NCBI RefSeq assembly: GCF_000369405.1 | Contig: NZ_KB849999.1 | Location: 385,914-449,913, forward strand | Length of the DNA: 64,000 nucleotides | From: Acinetobacter sp. ANC 3929 | Lineage (GTDB): Bacteria; Pseudomonadota; Gammaproteobacteria; Pseudomonadales; Moraxellaceae | Reading direction: 5' to 3' | Part shown: one piece after another, positions 61,023 to 64,000 of the stretch | Layout of the letters: each line of letters opens with the position of its first letter | How positions within the stretch are numbered: position 1 is the stretch's first letter | Notes under the pieces: generated by a model | Database searches by the model: none | What the model saw: only the letters and a program-made list of their open reading frames with translations | Told to the model about the DNA's origin: nothing | Program-made: the position numbers and the translations under genes

Positions 61023-61265
61023 ATGAACGCGTTAAATTCACAAACATTTCAGATCAATCAAATTTTAAACATCAGGCAACTAGTTGAAATCACAGGGCTG
61101 AGTCGTGTCACAATTTATTCACTTCTAGACCCCAAATCAAAATACTACGATGCTAGTTTTCCTCAGTAGATTCATTTAACGATCAATCGAGTAGGTTGGG
61201 TTGAGCATGAGGTGAATACGTGGATTAGTCAAAAGATCAGTGAACGTGGAATCAGTACTAATTGA
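61023..61265 (+). pseudogene. Second alpA-like gene, interrupted by an in-frame amber codon
   Basis: From ATG 61023 (GGAG 9 nt upstream) the frame encodes LNIRQLVEITGLSRVTIYSL, then DASFPQ and TAG at 61167-61169. The same frame continues without interruption as IHLTINRVGWVEHEVNTWIS up to TGA 61265, exactly the rest of an AlpA protein (IHL...RVGW...EVxxW). A single C-to-T change (CAG to TAG) explains it. The protein is either inactive, or made by amber read-through. Confidence 0.85.
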
Positions 61266-61440
61266 ATAAAAGTTATGAATTAAGATTGTTGCCCCATCAG
61301 TTGTAATACAAGCGCGTAAGCAAAATAAGGAAAAATTTATTCAGCAATGAAGAATGCTTGAGGTGGGGTAAAATCTAAGATTTGTTTACAATAACGGGGC
61401 TGTTCATCTTTTTATTAATCACGAAAGGTGAATTCGTTAT

Positions 61441-61590
61441 ATGGATGAGAATATTCTTGCCTATACTTTGGACCACGAATACATTTGGGTCGCAACATTT
61501 ATCTCCGTCAAGTTTACTACTGGTAAATTATATATCAGAATAGAACACTATGATTTTGGGTATATTAAGTTTATTTGTTATTCAAAATGA
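61441..61590 (+). CDS. Possible 49-aa small protein
   Basis: ATG 61441 has AAAGGTGA about 9 nt upstream and encodes 49 residues (MDENILAYTLDHEYIWVATF...CYSK), aromatic-rich. Its end overlaps the convergent ppnP stop by 13 bp. No homology recognised. The rest of 61266-61440 holds nothing I can identify. It could be a remnant or chance ORF. Confidence 0.3.
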   Translation: MDENILAYTLDHEYIWVATFISVKFTTGKLYIRIEHYDFGYIKFICYSK

Positions 61591-61898
61591 CAAATATAAT
61601 CTACGACTTCACTTGTATGAATCTTAAATTGGCTATGGGCTGGGATTTGAAACGACTCACCAGATTTAAAGATTTTTATGTCAGGCACATGACCAATTTG
61701 CACACTACATTCCCCAGAGATAATTTCCATACGTTCGGCTAGATGAGTCTTAAAAGTTAGTGGTTCCTCAGATGGAAGAATTACACCTAAAGTTTTTTTA
61801 GTTCCGTCTTTTAATACAATAGCATGGCTGATCGATGCGCCATTAAAATGAACATTGGCTTTCTTTTTTATTGAAATAAAATCAAATTGCTCTGACAT
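61578..61898 (-). CDS. ppnP: Pyrimidine/purine nucleoside phosphorylase PpnP
   Basis: 106 residues, cupin fold (DUF1255/YaiE). Key parts are HFNGASISHAIVLKDGTKKTLGVILP-type sequence, ERMEIISGECSVQIG and IPAHSQFKIHTSEVVDYICHF. The family phosphorolyses several nucleosides to base and ribose-1-phosphate. It is an unusual cargo for an island and is flanked by island genes. Start MSEQFDFISIKKKA at 61898. Confidence 0.93.
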   Translation of the reverse strand: MSEQFDFISIKKKANVHFNGASISHAIVLKDGTKKTLGVILPSEEPLTFKTHLAERMEIISGECSVQIGHVPDIKIFKSGESFQIPAHSQFKIHTSEVVDYICHFE

Positions 61899-62104
61899 AG
61901 GCTGGTTCCTAATATTTAATGTATTGAGACTATATTAATAAATTATACTAAAAATTCTCAAGGATTTAATGATTGATAAATTCTGACTAGATCATGGTTG
62001 ATTCACTTACATTATGGCGTGTCGAATAAGCTATAAACAGCTAAACGTATTGACACCCTTTACTTCGCTGATTATCCTTGGCTTGCTGACCTACATTGTC
62101 AGTC

Positions 62105-62293
62105 GGTTTTGACGGACCGTTTTGTAAGACGACATCAGAGTTTTCCCTTCTGAGGGCTGACTTTGTGTGTACTTCTCGTCCTTCTCTCGTTGCGGTAGGG
62201 CGAGAGAGGGACACCTTCGGGTGTGCTGGAGTCTTACCCAGTCCGTCAACCCTTTCTCGTTCTGCCACCATAATCTTTGTATTTTGGGCAGAA
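62105..62293 (+). ncRNA. GC-rich, highly structured candidate RNA or leader
   Basis: This stretch is much more GC-rich than its surroundings and has nested inverted repeats. GGTTTTGACGGAC (62105-62117) closes with GTCCGTCAACC (62241-62251), an 11-bp stem with a two-base bulge. Inside are TCTCTCG/CGAGAGA (62183-62189, 62201-62207) and a UUCG-capped ACACC/GGTGT hairpin (62211-62224). TTCTGCC/GGCAGAA (62260-62293) follows. The UUCG loop forms only on the plus strand, favouring a plus transcript reading into the lipoprotein operon. A minus-strand frame here (62041-62271) is probably an artefact. Rfam membership, for example C4 antisense RNA, is untested. Confidence 0.5.
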
Positions 62294-62435
62294 CTCCAAG
62301 TTGATAACGGAGTCGACCATGTGCACTACATTCTTAAATTATCATTCTATTTTTACCTCAGTGCTGTGTACGGCTTTGTCATCACTAAACCAATAACAGC
62401 ATACATAAAACAATAATTTTATCTGGGGTAAACAA

Positions 62436-63560
62436 ATGAAGGATGTCCATCCTCTGTTTGTCTGTGTGCTCGGATCATTTTTACTGATCGGCTGTGGAAA
62501 TAAAAATTCTTCCACTGAAGTTTTAAGCCCTGACGAAAATGTAGCACTCAGCCAACGACTTGAACCAACACATCGACCTGTTCTGGTCGAAGCTAAAGCA
62601 TTACAACCTTTCTTAAATCAACAACAACTGCCCGAAGCAGATGTCTCAGGCTTCCGTGACTATCTGCATGCCCAATCAGGCAATCGATCTGCATTGCTAC
62701 AATTCCGAGAAAAACTGCAACTCAAGCCGAATCAAATTTTGGTCTTAGGGATAGAAAAACCAAGTCAGCAATCCTTACTGGAATTTCCAAAGAATGACCT
62801 ATTTGCCAGTGCTAATGATCTGGTGATTAACCATGCACGAATGCTGAAGACCCCAGTTACAGGAGAGAGCAAAGGCGAATTTGAAACTACGGAGCAATAC
62901 CAGCAACGGATTCAGGCAGAACAAGCCACTTTAAAAAAAGCCACAGCCAATCTCAATGTTGACCTTGGACGATTGGAGGATGCCTTAAATTATTTGGCTT
63001 ACCCAATTGCGATCAATGTACTTAGTCCATCTAGTGAAGACTCAGCTCAGTATGATGCGGATCGGCAAGTCATGCATATACAGGCATCGAGCACCAATGC
63101 TGCGGGCTACTACGATTCGACTGTATCCAAGCTCAATCTAGTATTTAGTGCATCACCCAAAAATGCTGAAATTATCCTAGGCAATCTACGTGATGAACGA
63201 GATAAGCGAAACTATCTCGGTTTTATTTTGAGTATGCAGCAAGGGCAATTGGTTTTAGAACAAGCCATCCTCTATCAGCACAACAACAATGATCGCTATC
63301 TACGCCTTGCAACGATTAATCCGTCACAACTGTATTTGACCACCCGACCATTGAATGCAGATGAGTCCAACAAGAATCTCAATTCAGAACAACCATACTC
63401 ACTCAAACAAAAGTTGTCCTTCCAGTTTGGGCTTAAGCATTACCGTAATCCTGAACAGCAGCAAGCTGAACCTGAATTAGAAGTCAGACCACCAACTGAG
63501 GAAGAAATCACCCAGCTTAACCTCAATGCAGGGTCAAGTGATATCGAGGGGACACTGTAA
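62436..63560 (+). CDS. Hypothetical lipoprotein, first gene of an island operon
   Basis: 374 residues with lipobox LLIGC (Cys21), start ATG 62436 behind GGGGT. A helical hairpin (GEFETTEQYQQRIQAEQATL ... NLNVDLGRLEDALNYL) is followed by beta strands (VMHIQASSTNAAGYYDSTVSK) and an acidic tail. No known family. The next gene begins directly at its stop codon. Confidence 0.75.
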   Translation: MKDVHPLFVCVLGSFLLIGCGNKNSSTEVLSPDENVALSQRLEPTHRPVLVEAKALQPFLNQQQLPEADVSGFRDYLHAQSGNRSALLQFREKLQLKPNQILVLGIEKPSQQSLLEFPKNDLFASANDLVINHARMLKTPVTGESKGEFETTEQYQQRIQAEQATLKKATANLNVDLGRLEDALNYLAYPIAINVLSPSSEDSAQYDADRQVMHIQASSTNAAGYYDSTVSKLNLVFSASPKNAEIILGNLRDERDKRNYLGFILSMQQGQLVLEQAILYQHNNNDRYLRLATINPSQLYLTTRPLNADESNKNLNSEQPYSLKQKLSFQFGLKHYRNPEQQQAEPELEVRPPTEEEITQLNLNAGSSDIEGTL

Positions 63561-63926
63561 ATGTTAGAGATCTTTAAAAATAAATCCGTTCGAAATATCC
63601 AACTCCTGTGTGGTCTGTTGTTACTCGGTAGCTTGTATGGATGTGGCAGTAAGGACATGCCAACGGAACTTCCCAAAGCAGATGCTGTACTTCAGTTATT
63701 ACATGCTCAAGATGCTTCAGTGATCCAGATCAAGTTACAGCAATGTCAAGTCGGCAATTTATTTGCAGGTCAAGAAGGCACCAGTGCCAAGTACGACATC
63801 TATCGCTGTCAGATCACGGTTGAACGCTTTGATGATGAATATAAGCAATCCTTCCTCAAAAATCAGGTCATTGATTTACGTCCTTATGATTCAGAGACAG
63901 GCTGGCAATTGGTTGCATCGAACTAA
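63561..63926 (+). CDS. Hypothetical small lipoprotein
   Basis: 121 residues with lipobox GSLYGC (Cys28). ATG 63561 follows the previous stop codon directly, and its ribosome site GAGGGG lies within the upstream gene, so translation is coupled. Two cysteines (CQVGNLF and YRCQITVERF) may pair in the periplasm. No family recognised. Confidence 0.78.
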   Translation: MLEIFKNKSVRNIQLLCGLLLLGSLYGCGSKDMPTELPKADAVLQLLHAQDASVIQIKLQQCQVGNLFAGQEGTSAKYDIYRCQITVERFDDEYKQSFLKNQVIDLRPYDSETGWQLVASN

Positions 63927-63959
63927 GCACGATCACAAAGATGAAGAGAATAACTAAAC

Positions 63960-64000
63960 ATGAAAAAAGAATTTGTAATCCCTTACCTAAGTATCGCTGT
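63960..64000 (+). CDS. Start of a third operon gene (cut by window edge)
   Basis: ATG 63960 opens a frame (MKKEFVIPYLSIA) that runs off the window, 33 bp after the small lipoprotein gene. The first residues suggest a signal or membrane segment. Confidence 0.5.
   Translation, partial: MKKEFVIPYLSIA

Noticed and set aside
62041..62271. Minus-strand 76-aa frame over the structured region
   Set aside because: Very Arg/Ser/Lys-rich, no ribosome site, and the sequence is better explained by nested inverted repeats; kept only as the RNA candidate.
48664..64000. CRISPR array
   Set aside because: The only regular repeats (53073-53220) are degenerate, with no constant repeat and no spacers of uniform length, and no cas genes occur.

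Overview
The window is a 64-kb piece of an Acinetobacter chromosome, probably from the A. calcoaceticus-baumannii complex or a close relative. The basis is AT-rich DNA, a huge Bap-like adhesin, the rlmE-ftsH-folP gene order with divergent yhbY, carAB with greA downstream, and many small lipoproteins. The species is inferred from protein character only.

Positions 1-48,570 are ordinary chromosome. The window opens inside a Bap-like repeat adhesin (1-6396, 5' end missing). A two-gene unit follows: an alpha/alpha-barrel protein and a CapA-fold protein. Next come a metzincin-type lipoprotein, an alkyltransferase-like DNA repair protein, a universal stress protein, a CatB-like acetyltransferase and a beta-propeller lipoprotein. 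The housekeeping core is carA-carB-greA (minus strand), an LEA-like coiled-coil protein, yhbY, rlmE-ftsH-folP, a SIMPL protein, a VWA lipoprotein and a PLP-dependent dehydratase. The rest includes an S15-type hydrolase, a DMT exporter behind an attenuator-like leader, PnuC, a lipoprotein GlpQ-type phosphodiesterase, a phosphoethanolamine-transferase-like protein, an orphan RND pump, MgtE, HtpX, two lytic transglycosylases, TtcA, an SCP2 protein and GreB. A tight cluster of DnaA-box-like sites lies upstream of ttcA.

From 48,574 the window is an integrated genomic island. It starts at a tRNA-Ser(UGA), followed by a P4-type tyrosine integrase, and runs past the right edge of the window. Its first part holds a divergent pair (four-helix membrane protein and ComEC-like metallo-beta-lactamase-fold protein) and a YefM-YoeB toxin-antitoxin module. 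That module has a distant TGTACA operator/promoter and an array of degenerate repeats in its long leader.

The second part (53.3-61.3 kb) looks like a replication/regulation module. It has two AlpA-like genes (the second broken by an in-frame amber codon), a coiled-coil protein, an HTH protein with an 11-bp inverted-repeat operator at its start, and three proteins of 792, 308 and 319 aa. I read these three as carrying four copies of one fold related to inovirus Gp2/YagK-YfjJ proteins. Only the 308-aa member keeps the His-x-His motif. Its Shine-Dalgarno is buried in a 13-bp hairpin, and an AT-rich block lies just upstream. The last part holds ppnP, a GC-rich and strongly structured presumptive leader RNA (about 62.1-62.3 kb), and the start of an operon of unknown lipoproteins.

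The best candidates for something undescribed are the Gp2-like trio with its RNA hairpins and AT-rich region, the structured RNA before the lipoprotein operon, and the MBL/membrane-protein pair. All functional links among them are inference.
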